A stretch of DNA of 64,000 nucleotides from Sphingomonas crusticola. Its GTDB lineage: Bacteria > Pseudomonadota > Alphaproteobacteria > Sphingomonadales > Sphingomonadaceae. Shown piece by piece: positions 50,408-60,418 of this stretch. Under the pieces are notes generated by a model. It made no database searches, was not told the DNA's origin, and saw only the letters and a program-made list of their open reading frames with translations. Each line of letters starts with the position of its first letter. The stretch's first letter is position 1. The position numbers and the translations under genes were made by a program. The DNA lies in contig NZ_QTJP01000001.1 of assembly GCF_003391115.1 (NCBI RefSeq), forward strand, positions 186,001 to 250,000, given 5' to 3'.

Positions 50408-51605
50408 GGGCGAACAAGCGCTCATCCGCGCCCGCGGGTTTCGCCAGCTCCTGGCCCATCTCCCGCGCAATGACCTCGGCGGCCCTGATGGAAGAGGGGG
50501 TGTCCGTCAGATCGAAACTCGCGTCGAACAAGGCGCGTTGCGCGCTGGCGAAGCGCGCGTTCGGATCGCGCCGCGCCAGTTCGAATGCCTGGCCCAATTG
50601 GCGGGGCTGGCTGATGACCGGTCCGGCCTGCCAATGCAAGTAATTGGGGTCGTTCGCCCATCTCGTATCGTGCGCGTCGAGGAAAACGCACGGACGCGGC
50701 GTGAGCAGGAATTCGTAGACCTGGCTCGAGACGTCCCCCAAATAAATATCGGCGCGATTGGTATAGGTCATGGTGCTGGAGGCGCGGCTGCCCAGATCGA
50801 TATGGATATTGGGTGCGCGCAGGTAACGGTCCTCGATCCGCCCTGGCCGGTCGATCCGCAATTTATCGATCGTAAGTGCAAACGACCGTTCGAACAGCAT
50901 CACGTGCGGAGCGAAGATCAACTGATATTCGTCATGCTCGACGAACCAGTCGAGCACCTGCCGCCCCATCCTGTACCAGGACGAAAGGTGCGGCGAGACG
51001 TGCGGGTTGTAGAGCACCACCGGTCGCCCGTCGTCGAGCAGAGCATGCGTGCGGGTGGCGGCATGCAGATCGAATTTGGGATAGCCGACGATGCTGATCC
51101 TGTCGGGATCGACGCCCGCATCGGCGATCAACCGCCGCTTGATCTTGTCACCCGAAACGAGAATGTGATCGAAGCGCGCGCTCGCCGGATTAAAGCCGAT
51201 TGCTCGGTCGCCCGCGCCATGGCGCGTGTGGACGATCTTGAGATGGTCCAGACCGTAACGCGTCTTCAGGATCAGAGACGTCTTTTCGGCCACGACCAGC
51301 ATATCGATCGAGCGAAAGAAATCGAGATTGTCGCCGTAAAGCAGGATTTTGGCCGCTGGCGCGAACGGCTCGGTCAGCGCCGCCGCCCATTGCGACCGGC
51401 GGCGTGTGAGCCCCAGGGGATGGATTGTGACACTGCGCCCGATCCGGCTGCCGGCGAGGCGGGTTACCTCGGCCTGGATGCGGGGATTGGTCGTAGCGAG
51501 GATGACCTCAATGCCGGGCGCCCAATCCGCCAGCGCCAGGGCGATCGGGAGGCTATGCGCAACCTGATGCACCTGATCGTGGTTGAAGAGAAAACATGCC
51601 CTCAC
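50400..51605 (-). CDS. CDP-glycerol glycerophosphotransferase-like protein
   Basis: 401 residues, GT-B-like. FLFNHDQVHQVAHSLPIALAL at the N terminus, [67 protein letters not shown] (DxSS region) and a C-terminal helix are shared with poly(glycerophosphate) transferases such as TagF and with sphingomonad glycan genes. It could add glycerol- or polyol-phosphate. GTG 51605 gives the conserved N terminus; the frame extends to GTG 51656 with an Arg-rich unconserved segment. First gene of the three-gene unit. Confidence 0.78.
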   Translation of the reverse strand: MRACFLFNHDQVHQVAHSLPIALALADWAPGIEVILATTNPRIQAEVTRLAGSRIGRSVTIHPLGLTRRRSQWAAALTEPFAPAAKILLYGDNLDFFRSIDMLVVAEKTSLILKTRYGLDHLKIVHTRHGAGDRAIGFNPASARFDHILVSGDKIKRRLIADAGVDPDRISIVGYPKFDLHAATRTHALLDDGRPVVLYNPHVSPHLSSWYRMGRQVLDWFVEHDEYQLIFAPHVMLFERSFALTIDKLRIDRPGRIEDRYLRAPNIHIDLGSRASSTMTYTNRADIYLGDVSSQVYEFLLTPRPCVFLDAHDTRWANDPNYLHWQAGPVISQPRQLGQAFELARRDPNARFASAQRALFDASFDLTDTPSSIRAAEVIAREMGQELAKPAGADERLFAHA

Positions 51606-51784
51606 ATCCCGCAGACGCCGCCGTGCCGAGAATCCCGCACCGCGCCGATCCCGCACCGGAAAAATATCATCCGGCGAGCCGCGGTAATCGTGCGGACGGT
51701 GAGGGGTTCAGGTTGCAAGCAGGCGCGGCAAGCTAGATGCTCTCGCATCGGGCGATTTGGCCCGCGTGGAGTTTCGATCCGGTG

Positions 51785-53281
51785 ATGGGCATTGGCGAGT
51801 TACGATGGCGGCGGCGCCTGCCGGTTCGGGTGGGGGGGCTTCTCATGGTGTCGCTTCAGGTCGGGCCATGCCTCGCGCAGGCCGTGCCATTGCCGACAAT
51901 ACCGTCGACGATAACGAGACCCCCGCTCCCGATCCCGGCGTTGACCCAGGCACAGATCGGCGAAATTCGGGCCGTGCTCGGTCAGGCCAGCGGCCACGGG
52001 CTGGCCGATCGGGACGAGACGCAAACGCGCGAGGTGGCGCCATCCGGAGACGATCCTCTCGTTACCGCCATCCTGGATTATGCTCGCGCGGTGCACGCGG
52101 GCCAGCTTAGCGCGGGCGATTTCCTGCGTGAGTGGGGCTTGCGGCCCGCGCCTTATGATCCGCGACCGTCATTCGCCGATGCCGTCGCCCGCAACCAGAT
52201 CCGCGCGTGGGCGGCTGCGCTGCCGCCGCCTTACGCGGGCTATGACGGCCTTCGGCGCGGTCTGGCGGCCTATCGCCGTATTGAGGCTGACGGCGGCTGG
52301 GCGCGCCTGGCGCCCGGTCCCGATATCGGCCCGGGCGTGCAGGGGGCGCGGGTGCTGGCCTTGCGCACGCGGCTTGCGGTCGAGGACAAGCTACTTCCCG
52401 CGGGCGGATCGGCGTTCGACGCCGATCTCCTCGATGCGGTTCGCCGGGCGCAGCGCCGCTATGGGCTGGAGCCGACCGGAATCGTCTCGACGCAAACCCT
52501 GGCCGCGCTCAACGTGCCGGTGGCCGCCCGCGTGCGCCAGATCGTGGCGAATATGGAGCGGTGGCGCTGGCTGCCGCAGGACCTCGCCCGCAATCGCATC
52601 CAGGTAAATATCGCCGCCGCGGTCCTGACGCTGTTCGACGGCGATGCACCCGTCACCTCGATGCGGGCGGTGACGGGGCGGCCGGGCGACGAGACGCCGA
52701 TGCTGCAATCGACGATCACCAGCATCGTCCTCAACCCGCCCTGGAACGTGCCGACGTCGATCGCCACCAAGGAATTACTGCCCAAGGAGCAGGCGCATCC
52801 CGGCTATCTGAAGCGCAATGGCTTCAAGGTCATCGCGCTAGCGGATGGCGGCACCAGACTGCAGCAGCAAGCCGGGACGAAGAGCGCACTTGGCCGCTAC
52901 AAGTTCGATTTCGACAATCCCTATTCGGTCTATCTCCACGACACGCCGACCCAGGCGACCTTCTCGCGCTACAGCCGGCTTGCGAGCCACGGCTGCGTCC
53001 GCCTCGAGAGACCGGGCGAGCTTGCCGTGCTGTTGCTGAAGGATGCGCCGGACTGGTCGTCGGACGCGATTGCGGCGGCCGTGGCCAAGGGCGACACCGT
53101 GCGCGCACGGTTGCAGACCCCGGTGGCAGTGTATCTCCTCTATTGGACCGCCTTTGCGGGCGCTAATGGTCAGATCAGCTTCCGCGGCGATCCTTATGGC
53201 TGGGATGGCATGCTGATGGACAAGATCGACGGCCGCGGGCGCAAGGAGTTCGTGGCCGATGTGTTGAAGGGAGTGCGCTGA
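51785..53281 (+). CDS. L,D-transpeptidase (YcbB-like) with peptidoglycan-binding domain
   Basis: 498 residues. Arg-rich signal peptide (MGIGELRWRRRLPVRVGGLLM...CLAQA). A PG_binding_1-type stretch (FDADLLDAVRRAQRRYGLEPTGIVSTQTLAALN) is followed by the YkuD/L,D-transpeptidase domain, with nucleophile Cys in SHGCVRLE and upstream YSVYLHDTP. It makes 3-3 crosslinks or attaches proteins to peptidoglycan. The frame runs back to 51737; ATG 51785 gives the better signal peptide. A lipoprotein gene follows after 2 bp. Confidence 0.88.
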   Translation: MGIGELRWRRRLPVRVGGLLMVSLQVGPCLAQAVPLPTIPSTITRPPLPIPALTQAQIGEIRAVLGQASGHGLADRDETQTREVAPSGDDPLVTAILDYARAVHAGQLSAGDFLREWGLRPAPYDPRPSFADAVARNQIRAWAAALPPPYAGYDGLRRGLAAYRRIEADGGWARLAPGPDIGPGVQGARVLALRTRLAVEDKLLPAGGSAFDADLLDAVRRAQRRYGLEPTGIVSTQTLAALNVPVAARVRQIVANMERWRWLPQDLARNRIQVNIAAAVLTLFDGDAPVTSMRAVTGRPGDETPMLQSTITSIVLNPPWNVPTSIATKELLPKEQAHPGYLKRNGFKVIALADGGTRLQQQAGTKSALGRYKFDFDNPYSVYLHDTPTQATFSRYSRLASHGCVRLERPGELAVLLLKDAPDWSSDAIAAAVAKGDTVRARLQTPVAVYLLYWTAFAGANGQISFRGDPYGWDGMLMDKIDGRGRKEFVADVLKGVR

Positions 53282-53283
53282 CG

Positions 53284-53589
53284 ATGGACAGGACGCAGAG
53301 GGCGATCGCGCGCGGGTTACTCCTGGCGGCGCTGCTGGGGGTGAGTGGTTGTTCCGATCGCAAGCCGCCCGAGCAACAGCCAAGCGTGGAGCAAGAGCCC
53401 GCCGCCCCGCCGCCCGCCGTGCCCGAGGCGGTTCCCGATCCAGTCCCGCAGGCCAACCTCGCCGGCGAGGAGACGCCGCAGAAGCCGCCGCCGGCCGAGC
53501 CACCGTCGAAGGAGGCGCAGATGCAGGATGACGCGGAGGCGAGCGGCATGACGTCGCGCCTCCCGGACAATGCCGCGGATGCGCATTAA
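53284..53589 (+). CDS. small Pro-rich lipoprotein
   Basis: 101 residues, lipobox LGVSGC after a hydrophobic segment. The mature part is Pro/Glu/Ala-rich (QEPAAPPPAVPEAVPDPVPQ), a spacer-like extended chain that may reach peptidoglycan. Directly follows the L,D-transpeptidase by 2 bp, so it may be crosslinked to or work with the cell wall. Not recognised as a named family. Confidence 0.72.
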   Translation: MDRTQRAIARGLLLAALLGVSGCSDRKPPEQQPSVEQEPAAPPPAVPEAVPDPVPQANLAGEETPQKPPPAEPPSKEAQMQDDAEASGMTSRLPDNAADAH

Positions 53590-53666
53590 CCAGCGATGCT
53601 GACCGCGGCGTTCGCGCCTGTGCCATCGGGCAGCGGCGTCGGCACGCGGCTTCAATGGGTGTGGGG

Positions 53667-53743
53667 TGGCGCGCCCGGCAGGATTCGAACCTGCGACCAC
53701 AGGCTTAGAAGGCATGTGCTCTATCCAGCTGAGCTACGGGCGC
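53667..53743 (-). tRNA. tRNA-Arg (anticodon TCT), CCA encoded
   Basis: Minus strand, 77 nt including the encoded 3' CCA. Acceptor GCGCCCG pairs with CGGGCGC; D-arm GCTC...GAGC; anticodon loop CTTCTAA with TCT reading AGA/AGG; T-arm GCAGG-TTCGAAT-CCTGC. The anticodon stem has one T-C mismatch in the middle (CATGC/GCCTG). Encoded CCA and an otherwise complete cloverleaf argue for a functional gene. Confidence 0.93.
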
Positions 53744-53799
53744 CCGCTCGGGTCGTTAGCGCGGTTTGCACCGGCGCGGAACCACGATAGTCTTGCAGA

Positions 53800-54549
53800 A
53801 TGAACGGGGCAGGGGACGGACGGCCGCTCGCGGTCGAGGCGGGGGCGCTCGGCGGGCGTGCCTTCCGTTATTTCGATTTCGTGATGGCGGCGTTCGTCAC
53901 CATCCTGTTGCTGTCCAACATCATCGGCGCGGGTAAGCGTTCGGTGATCGACCTGCCGTTGATCGGGCCTTGGCCGTTCGGCGCAGGCATCCTTTTCTTT
54001 CCCATCTCCTACGTCATCGGCGACGTGCTGACCGAGGTCTATGGCTATGGCCGGGCACGCCGTTGCGTCTGGGCCGGCTTCGCCGCCTTGCTGTTCATGG
54101 TCGTGATGAGCATCGTCGTGGTCGCGCTGCCGCCGGATGCCGGCTGGACCGGGCAGGCGGCCTACGAGGCCGTGTTCGGCCAGGCCTGGCGGATCGCGCT
54201 CGCCTCGCTCTGCGCCTTCTGGGCGGGCGAGTTCGCCAACAGCTTCGTGCTCGCCAAGATGAAGATCATGACGCGCGGCCGTTGGCTGTGGACCCGCACG
54301 ATCGGCTCGACCATCGTCGGAGAGGGCGTCGACAGCCTGATCTTCTACCCGCTCGCCTTCCTTGGCGCCGTCGGCTGGACCGCGCATCAGGTATTGATCG
54401 TGTTGCTCACCCAATGGGCGCTCAAGGTGGCGTGGGAGGTGATCCTGACGCCCGCCACCTACGTCGTGGTGGGCTTCCTCAAGCGCCGCGAAGGCGTGGA
54501 TATATTCGACGAGAATACGGACTTCTCGCCTTTCCGCACGCGCGTCTGA
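53800..54549 (+). CDS. yhhQ: queuosine precursor transporter (YhhQ/VUT family)
   Basis: 249 residues, about six membrane segments. LLLSNIIGAGK, GAGILFFPISYVIGDVLTEVYGY, FWAGEFANSFVLAKMKI and GEGVDSLIFYPLAF are the signatures of the YhhQ family, which imports preQ0/preQ1 for queuosine synthesis. No queuosine genes are adjacent. Start ATG 53800; the tRNA gene lies 56 bp upstream on the other strand. Confidence 0.92.
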   Translation: MNGAGDGRPLAVEAGALGGRAFRYFDFVMAAFVTILLLSNIIGAGKRSVIDLPLIGPWPFGAGILFFPISYVIGDVLTEVYGYGRARRCVWAGFAALLFMVVMSIVVVALPPDAGWTGQAAYEAVFGQAWRIALASLCAFWAGEFANSFVLAKMKIMTRGRWLWTRTIGSTIVGEGVDSLIFYPLAFLGAVGWTAHQVLIVLLTQWALKVAWEVILTPATYVVVGFLKRREGVDIFDENTDFSPFRTRV

Positions 54550-54769
54550 CCGGCTCGCGCCACAATTACGAACGCCTGTCAGCTCGCCCGACCAACTAAT
54601 TGGAAATCAACATTTAATCGCTAAAACGCCCGATCGATCTTCCAGCCCGTTGGCGCGTCAAAATAAAAAAAACACCAGAAACGAACTTGATGGCATCGGC
54701 CCGCGCATAGCGTGCCGGACGGCACAGATAGCGAACAATTCCCTAAAAGTAAAGGGCCGCGGCCCGGCC

Positions 54770-55435
54770 TCACGCGACGGCTTCCAGCAGCCCCTCGAAC
54801 AGACGCCGCCCGTCGCTGCCGCCATGCTCCGGGCCGATCATCCGCTCCGGATGGGGCATCATACCGAGCACATTGCCCGCGCCATTGACGATGCCTGCGA
54901 TGCCGCGCGCCGAACCATTCACCTGTTCCGCATAGCGGAAGGCGACGCGGCCTTCGCCTTCCAGCCGGTCGAGCGTCTCGGCGTCGGCGGTATAATTGCC
55001 GTCATGGTGCGCGACGGGAATCGTGATCGCCTCGCCGGCATCATAGCGATTGGTGAAGATCGACTGACTGTTCTCGACGGTCAGCGCCACTGGCCGGCAG
55101 ACGAACGACAGACCGGCATTGCGCATCAGCGCGCCAGGCAGCAGGCCGGCCTCGGTCAATATCTGGAAGCCGTTGCACACGCCCAGGATCGGCACTCCGC
55201 GCTCGGCCGCCCGAACGACCGCGTTCATTACCGGCGAGCGCGCCGCCATCGCGCCGGAGCGAAGATAGTCGCCATAGGAGAAGCCACCCGGCACGGCGAC
55301 GAGATCCACGCCGTCCGGCAGCTCCGTCTCGCGGTGCCACAGCATCGTCGGGGCACGCCCGGTGACCTCCTCGATCGCCACCGCCAGATCCCGGTCGCAA
55401 TTGGAGCCCGGGAATACGATCACCGCCGACTTCAT
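54770..55435 (-). CDS. purQ: phosphoribosylformylglycinamidine synthase subunit PurQ
   Basis: 221 residues, class I glutamine amidotransferase. FPGSNCDRD near the start, GVCNGFQIL with the nucleophile Cys, and MPHPERM near the end supply the catalytic triad. PurQ delivers ammonia to PurL, converting FGAR to FGAM in purine synthesis; PurS completes the complex. GGGAG is 7 nt before the ATG. It follows purS on the same strand; purL is not in this window. Confidence 0.95.
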   Translation of the reverse strand: MKSAVIVFPGSNCDRDLAVAIEEVTGRAPTMLWHRETELPDGVDLVAVPGGFSYGDYLRSGAMAARSPVMNAVVRAAERGVPILGVCNGFQILTEAGLLPGALMRNAGLSFVCRPVALTVENSQSIFTNRYDAGEAITIPVAHHDGNYTADAETLDRLEGEGRVAFRYAEQVNGSARGIAGIVNGAGNVLGMMPHPERMIGPEHGGSDGRRLFEGLLEAVA

Positions 55436-55461
55436 GACTTGTCTCCCGTACGACCCATCCG

Positions 55462-55562
55462 CTCATCCTGAAGAGAGGCTGAGCTTGTCGAAGCCTCGTC
55501 TCGAAGGATCCCTCGATACACCACTTCGCCAGGCTCAGTGGCTACTCAGGCTGAGCGGGGAG
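55462..55562. repeat. sphingomonad-type palindromic intergenic repeat
   Basis: ATCCTGAAGAGAGGCTGAGC-TTGTCGA-AGCCTC...GAAGGAT is an imperfect palindrome (core GAGGCT...AGCCTC), followed by CAGGCTCAGTGGCTACTCAGGCTGAGC. Sequences of this kind (CTGAGCTTGTCGAAG) are dispersed extragenic repeats in sphingomonads and relatives. It lies between purS and purQ and would be transcribed as a hairpin within their mRNA. Confidence 0.75.
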
Positions 55563-55566
55563 GTGA

Positions 55567-55797
55567 TCATCCCCGTTCGATCCGGTAATTCTCGATCACC
55601 GTATTGGCCAGCAGCTTGCGGCACATCGCATCGAGATCGGCGTCGCTGACGCCCTCGCCATGCTCCAGCTCGATATATTTGCCCTGCCGCACGTCCTCGA
55701 CGCCGGAGAAGCCGAGGCCCTCCAGCGCGTGGTGGATGGCTTTGCCCTGGGGATCGAGAACGCCACTCTTGAGCGTCACGTAAATGCGCGTCTTCAT
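55567..55797 (-). CDS. purS: phosphoribosylformylglycinamidine synthase subunit PurS
   Basis: 76 residues: MKTRIYVTLKSGVLDPQGKAIHHAL and GVEDVRQGKYIELE identify PurS, the small bridging subunit between PurL and PurQ. GGAGGGG lies 9 nt before ATG 55797. It starts 3 bp after the stop of the M28 peptidase, so an operon with that gene is likely; a repeat separates it from purQ. Confidence 0.94.
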   Translation of the reverse strand: MKTRIYVTLKSGVLDPQGKAIHHALEGLGFSGVEDVRQGKYIELEHGEGVSDADLDAMCRKLLANTVIENYRIERG

Positions 55798-55800
55798 GGC

Positions 55801-58041
55801 TCAACGCCCCTCCACGACGGCACGCGCCTGGTCAAGCCGGTCGGCATAGTTTTCCAGAACTTTTGCCGTTCGCCCCGCATAAAGATTGGCATCGGCGAAC
55901 CGCCGGTCCTCGATCGCCTCGCGCACTCCCGGTAGCGTCTTGGCACCGTAGCCGGTCAGGCGGCCGGGTGCGTAGACCAAATGCTTGTACCATGGCCGAC
56001 CGGGAAGGCCGCGATCGTCCAACAGCAACTGATCGATATCGCGCAACAATCCATTGAGCCGGGCGCGGCGGGCTGGATCGAGCGTCGCGTTCTTGTCAGC
56101 ATAGGCCGTATAGTAAGCGTGCGCCGCCTTCTTGAGATGGTCGACTGCGTCCGCCAGCGCTGCCAGTTCGATATGTGGCGTCGCCGCCTCAGCTATTGGC
56201 GCGCCGACCGGCTTGAGCGGATCCGCGGCAAGGCGGAAGGCGTCATCTTTGCCCAGTGCCTCGACCTTGCGATCCCGCTCGCGCCGCTGGTCGGCCAGCT
56301 TGCCGAGCTCGTCGAGATAGACCCCGACCGTGTCGGCGAAATCGCCGAAGCGCATCGTCGGCGTATCGGCATCGGCAATGCGCAGCACCACCCGGCCCGC
56401 CACCTTCGACAAGGCCGCGCCATATTTGAGGCCCGGATCGTCGAACGTCGTGAAATGGTGGAAGCTGTCATAGAGCGAATGGTAGACGCCGCCGCTCTGA
56501 CCCTCTCCGCCGAAGCCGAGATCGAGCACCGGCAGCCCGAGATGCTGCAGATAGGCGGAGAAGTCCGAGCCCGACCCCAGCGCATCGATCGGCAGGTCGC
56601 CGCCGCTCTCGGCTGCGGCCAATAGCCGCGCGTCGGTCTTGTCGCCTTCGTAGGCGCCCACCCGGATCGCGGCGCGGGCGCGCGCGGCGACGGTGGCGCC
56701 CGTCTCCGGATCGGTCACGTCCGCCATCACCTGATTGATGAGGTGCTGAAAGTCGTGGCTGCCGCCCGCATTGAGGAAGCCGCGGCCGTTGCCGTCGGAA
56801 TTGATATAGATGACCGCCTTGCGCTTCAGCTCGTCGGCATGCTGCTCGGCCCATTCGGTCGAGCCCAGCAGCGCGGGTTCCTCGCCGTCCCAGCTGGCAT
56901 AGACGATCGTCCGCGCCGGCCGCCAACCCTGCTTGAGCAGGCCGCCAATTGCCTTCATCTCCGACATCATCGCGACATTGCCGGACAGGGGATCGGCGGC
57001 CCCCATCACCCAGCCGTCATGATGATTGCCGCGCATCACCCATTGGTCGGGCAGGGTCGCACCCTTGATGGTAGCGATCACGTTATAAACGGGCTTCAAC
57101 GACCAATCGGACTTCACCGCGAGGCGCACTTTGGTGCCGCCGTCACCGCCCGTGTGATAGGCGAACGGAAGGCCGCCCTGCCAGCCATTGGGAACGCTGG
57201 GTCCGCCCAGCCGCGCCAGCAATTTGGACGCATCCGCATAGGACATCGGCAAGGCCGGGATTTTCAAGATTGTCGGTGCCTCGGCGCGCGTTAGCCGCTT
57301 GGCACCGGCGGTGGCACCGATGCCGGGCGTAAGCGGGTCGCCCGGTGCGATCGGCATATCCATCACCGAGCCGCGCTGCACCGCGAACGGGGGCCGCATC
57401 CCACCCTTCGGGTATACGTCGTCCTGGCCGTAACCGTCCTGCGCCGGGTCCGAATAGATGATGCAGCCGGCGGCGCCATGCCATTGCGCGAGCAGCGGCT
57501 TCAGTCCGCGCCAGCCGACGCCGTAGCGGGCGATCACGATCTTGCCCTTCACGTCGATACCGCGCCGCGCCAGCGCCTTGTAATCATCGGGCATGCCGAA
57601 ATTTACATAGACGAGGTCGGCGGTGACGTCGCCGTCGCCCTGATAGGCCACGTAAGGCGGCAGGGCGCCGGCCACGCCGGACGTGTCGTCGCCGGCGACG
57701 GGGGGTTCTTGTCCCCCGAGCACGATATGCTCCGGTGCGATAAGCTCGACCGCGGTCGAGATCGGCGTCGGGTAGAGCACCTGGAACGTCTCGATATGCG
57801 CGTCCCAGCCCCACGACTTGAACAGGCCCAGCATATAATCGGCATTGGCCTTATTGTGCGGGGCGCCGACATGATTGGGTGCCGCCGCCATCGTCTTGAG
57901 CCATTCGAGCTGATCGGCCGAACTGACCCCGCTATCGAACGCGGCCTCAACCCCGCTCTGGTCAAGCGGCTTGGCACCCGCCCCGATAGCCAAGCCCAGG
58001 GCGGCGACGCCCGCCAGCATCCTGCTCGAAATCCGCATCAT
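55801..58041 (-). CDS. M28 family glutamate carboxypeptidase II (PSMA)-like peptidase
   Basis: 746 residues with signal peptide [26 protein letters not shown] domain (about 120-280) is followed by the M28 domain: [17 protein letters not shown] (His, Asp), [15 protein letters not shown] (Glu), NSDGNGRGF (Asp) and [10 protein letters not shown] (His); the C-terminal helical dimerisation domain ends the protein. Eukaryotic homologues remove glutamate from acidic dipeptides. Likely periplasmic. Start ATG 58041 or 58038, AAGGGG upstream. PurS follows immediately. Confidence 0.9.
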   Translation of the reverse strand: MMRISSRMLAGVAALGLAIGAGAKPLDQSGVEAAFDSGVSSADQLEWLKTMAAAPNHVGAPHNKANADYMLGLFKSWGWDAHIETFQVLYPTPISTAVELIAPEHIVLGGQEPPVAGDDTSGVAGALPPYVAYQGDGDVTADLVYVNFGMPDDYKALARRGIDVKGKIVIARYGVGWRGLKPLLAQWHGAAGCIIYSDPAQDGYGQDDVYPKGGMRPPFAVQRGSVMDMPIAPGDPLTPGIGATAGAKRLTRAEAPTILKIPALPMSYADASKLLARLGGPSVPNGWQGGLPFAYHTGGDGGTKVRLAVKSDWSLKPVYNVIATIKGATLPDQWVMRGNHHDGWVMGAADPLSGNVAMMSEMKAIGGLLKQGWRPARTIVYASWDGEEPALLGSTEWAEQHADELKRKAVIYINSDGNGRGFLNAGGSHDFQHLINQVMADVTDPETGATVAARARAAIRVGAYEGDKTDARLLAAAESGGDLPIDALGSGSDFSAYLQHLGLPVLDLGFGGEGQSGGVYHSLYDSFHHFTTFDDPGLKYGAALSKVAGRVVLRIADADTPTMRFGDFADTVGVYLDELGKLADQRRERDRKVEALGKDDAFRLAADPLKPVGAPIAEAATPHIELAALADAVDHLKKAAHAYYTAYADKNATLDPARRARLNGLLRDIDQLLLDDRGLPGRPWYKHLVYAPGRLTGYGAKTLPGVREAIEDRRFADANLYAGRTAKVLENYADRLDQARAVVEGR

Positions 58042-58194
58042 ATTCCCCTTGGTCGAAGGGCGAGGAGTGCGTCAGCCGGGAGCGGCTTGCAACTGGTTAA
58101 GAAGGATCGCACCGATGTTCGACGATGGGGTGACGCTGGCGTTTCGGCCCGCTACACGGCTGGCGGATCATCGCCTAAGGAAGCCTCGACCCGC

Positions 58195-58881
58195 ATGCCG
58201 ACGCTCGTCCTCATTCGCCACGGCCAATCGGCCTGGAACCTCGAAAACCGCTTCACCGGCTGGTGGGACGTCAACCTGACCGAGCTCGGCATCGAAGAGG
58301 CGCGCGCCGCGGGTGAACTGATGGCCGCCAAAGGCCTCGACTTCGACCTCTGCTTCACCAGCCTGCAGACCCGCGCAATCAAGACGCTGAACCTGGCGCT
58401 TGAGGCGATGGGTCGGCTGTGGTTGCCGGTCGAGAAGGACTGGCGCCTCAACGAACGCCATTATGGCGGTCTGACCGGGCTCAACAAGGCGGAGACCGCC
58501 GCATTGCACGGCGACGATCAGGTCAAGATCTGGCGCCGTTCGTTCGATATTCCGCCGCCGGCGCAGGAAAAAGGCAGTGAATATGATCTGTCTTCCGATC
58601 GCCGTTACGCCGGCATCGACATTCCCAGCACCGAAAGCCTCAAGGACACGATCGCACGTGTCCTCCCTTATTGGGAAAGCCGGATCGTGCCCGAGCTCAA
58701 GGCAGGCAAGCGCATCGTCATCTCCGCGCATGGCAATTCGCTGCGGGCGCTGGTCAAGCATTTGTCGCATATTTCCGACGATGAGATCGCCAGTCTCGAA
58801 ATCCCGACCGGACAGCCGATCGTCTATGAGCTCGACGACCAGCTGACGGCGCTCGACCGCTATTATCTGAGCGAGCGCTGA
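58195..58881 (+). CDS. gpmA: 2,3-bisphosphoglycerate-dependent phosphoglycerate mutase
   Basis: 228 residues. [10 protein letters not shown] with the phospho-accepting His9, [30 protein letters not shown] (substrate loop) and [13 protein letters not shown] (second His). It interconverts 3- and 2-phosphoglycerate in glycolysis. AAGGAAG lies ahead of ATG 58195; the longer frame back to 57478 lies antisense to the M28 gene. It is 2 bp from purE. Confidence 0.95.
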   Translation: MPTLVLIRHGQSAWNLENRFTGWWDVNLTELGIEEARAAGELMAAKGLDFDLCFTSLQTRAIKTLNLALEAMGRLWLPVEKDWRLNERHYGGLTGLNKAETAALHGDDQVKIWRRSFDIPPPAQEKGSEYDLSSDRRYAGIDIPSTESLKDTIARVLPYWESRIVPELKAGKRIVISAHGNSLRALVKHLSHISDDEIASLEIPTGQPIVYELDDQLTALDRYYLSER

Positions 58882-58883
58882 GC

Positions 58884-59366
58884 ATGGTGCAGCCCCTCGT
58901 CGGCATCATCATGGGCAGCCGCTCCGACTGGGCGACGATGCGCCATGCCGCCGAAGTGCTGGACGCCCTGGGCGTCGAGCATGAGAGCAAGGTCGTCTCG
59001 GCCCACCGCACGCCGCAGCGCCTCTACGATTATGCCCGAGGCGCGGCCGGCAAGGGCCTCAAGGTCCTGATCGCCGGGGCAGGGGGTGCGGCGCACCTGC
59101 CGGGAATGGCGGCATCGATGACGGCGCTGCCGGTGCTGGGCGTGCCGGTGCGTTCGGAAGCCCTGTCCGGCCTCGATAGCCTGCTGTCGATCGTGCAGAT
59201 GCCCGGTGGCGTGCCGGTCGGGACGCTGGCGATCGGCAAGCCCGGCGCGATCAACGCCGGGCTGTTCGCCGCGCAGATACTCGCGCTGGCGGATCCGGCG
59301 CTGGCGGCGCGTGTCGCCGCATGGCGCGCGAGCCAGACCGAGGCGGTGGACGAAGCGCCCGAATGA
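58884..59366 (+). CDS. purE: 5-(carboxyamino)imidazole ribonucleotide mutase
   Basis: 160 residues. [13 protein letters not shown] is the PurE substrate loop, SAHRTP follows at about residue 40, and [13 protein letters not shown] the phosphate-binding loop. It moves the carboxyl from N5 to C4 of the imidazole in purine synthesis. The ATG follows gpmA by 2 bp; purK overlaps the end (ATGA). Confidence 0.95.
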   Translation: MVQPLVGIIMGSRSDWATMRHAAEVLDALGVEHESKVVSAHRTPQRLYDYARGAAGKGLKVLIAGAGGAAHLPGMAASMTALPVLGVPVRSEALSGLDSLLSIVQMPGGVPVGTLAIGKPGAINAGLFAAQILALADPALAARVAAWRASQTEAVDEAPE

Positions 59367-60418
59367 CCGTCCCGCCAGGCTCGACGATCGGCATATTGGG
59401 CGGCGGCCAGCTCGGCCGGATGCTGGCGATCGCGGCCGCCAATCTCGGCTACCGGACGCACGTTTACGCGCCGGGAATGAGCGGGCCGGCAAGCGAAGTA
59501 TCGTCGCGCTGGACGCATGGCGCTTACGACGACGCCGCCTGCGTCGCGGCATTCGCCACGCAGGTCGACGTCGTCACCTACGAATTCGAGAATGTCGATG
59601 TCGCCGCGCTCTCGGGACTGCCCGGCGTGCGGCCGTCGGTGAAAGCGCTGGAAGTGGCGCAAGATCGTGTCGCGGAGAAAAGCTTCGTCGAGGCGGTCGG
59701 AGGGCGCCCGGCGCCATTCTGGCCTGTCGGCAGCCTGGGCGACCTCAAGAGCGCGGTCAAAGAACTCGCCGCTCCGGCGATCCTCAAGACACGGCGCTTC
59801 GGCTATGACGGCAAGGGCCAGGCGCGCATACCGGACATCAGTCGGGCAGAAGGCGCCTGGGGCCTGATCGGCAAGCAGCCGGCGGTGCTGGAGAAGATGA
59901 TCGGCTTCGACGCGGAATTCTCGATCCTGCTGGCGCGGGGGCAGGATGGCTCGATCGTGCATTGGGATGCGGTCACCAATCGGCATAAGGACGGCATTCT
60001 CGATACGTCGACCGTGCCGCCCGCCGGCATCGTCGCCGAACAGGCAAGCGAGGCGGCGGCGCTGGCCGAGCGCATCGCCAACGCGTTGGGCTATATCGGC
60101 GTACTCGCCTGCGAATTTTTCGCCAGTCCGGAAGGGCCGGTCTTCAACGAGATGGCGCCGCGCGTTCACAACTCAGGACATTGGACGATCGAGGGATCGG
60201 TAACGTCACAGTTTGAAAACCACATCCGCGCGATCTGCGGTTTGCCGTTGGGTTCGACCGCACTGACCGGCAATGGGGCGGAGATGCGCAATCTGATCGG
60301 ACATGCGATCGACGAATGGCCGCAGATCCTGACCGACCCGACCGCGCATCTGCATCTTTACGGCAAGACCGGTACCAAGCCCGGCCGCAAGATGGGCCAC
60401 GTCACCAGGGTCAGTTGA
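59363..60418 (+). CDS. purK: 5-(carboxyamino)imidazole ribonucleotide synthase
   Basis: 351 residues, ATP-grasp. [54 protein letters not shown] (catalytic and Mg ligands). It forms N5-CAIR from AIR, ATP and bicarbonate, feeding PurE. ATG 59363 overlaps purE by 4 bases. Its stop overlaps the stop region of the convergent hydrolase by 8 bp. Confidence 0.95.
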   Translation: MTVPPGSTIGILGGGQLGRMLAIAAANLGYRTHVYAPGMSGPASEVSSRWTHGAYDDAACVAAFATQVDVVTYEFENVDVAALSGLPGVRPSVKALEVAQDRVAEKSFVEAVGGRPAPFWPVGSLGDLKSAVKELAAPAILKTRRFGYDGKGQARIPDISRAEGAWGLIGKQPAVLEKMIGFDAEFSILLARGQDGSIVHWDAVTNRHKDGILDTSTVPPAGIVAEQASEAAALAERIANALGYIGVLACEFFASPEGPVFNEMAPRVHNSGHWTIEGSVTSQFENHIRAICGLPLGSTALTGNGAEMRNLIGHAIDEWPQILTDPTAHLHLYGKTGTKPGRKMGHVTRVS

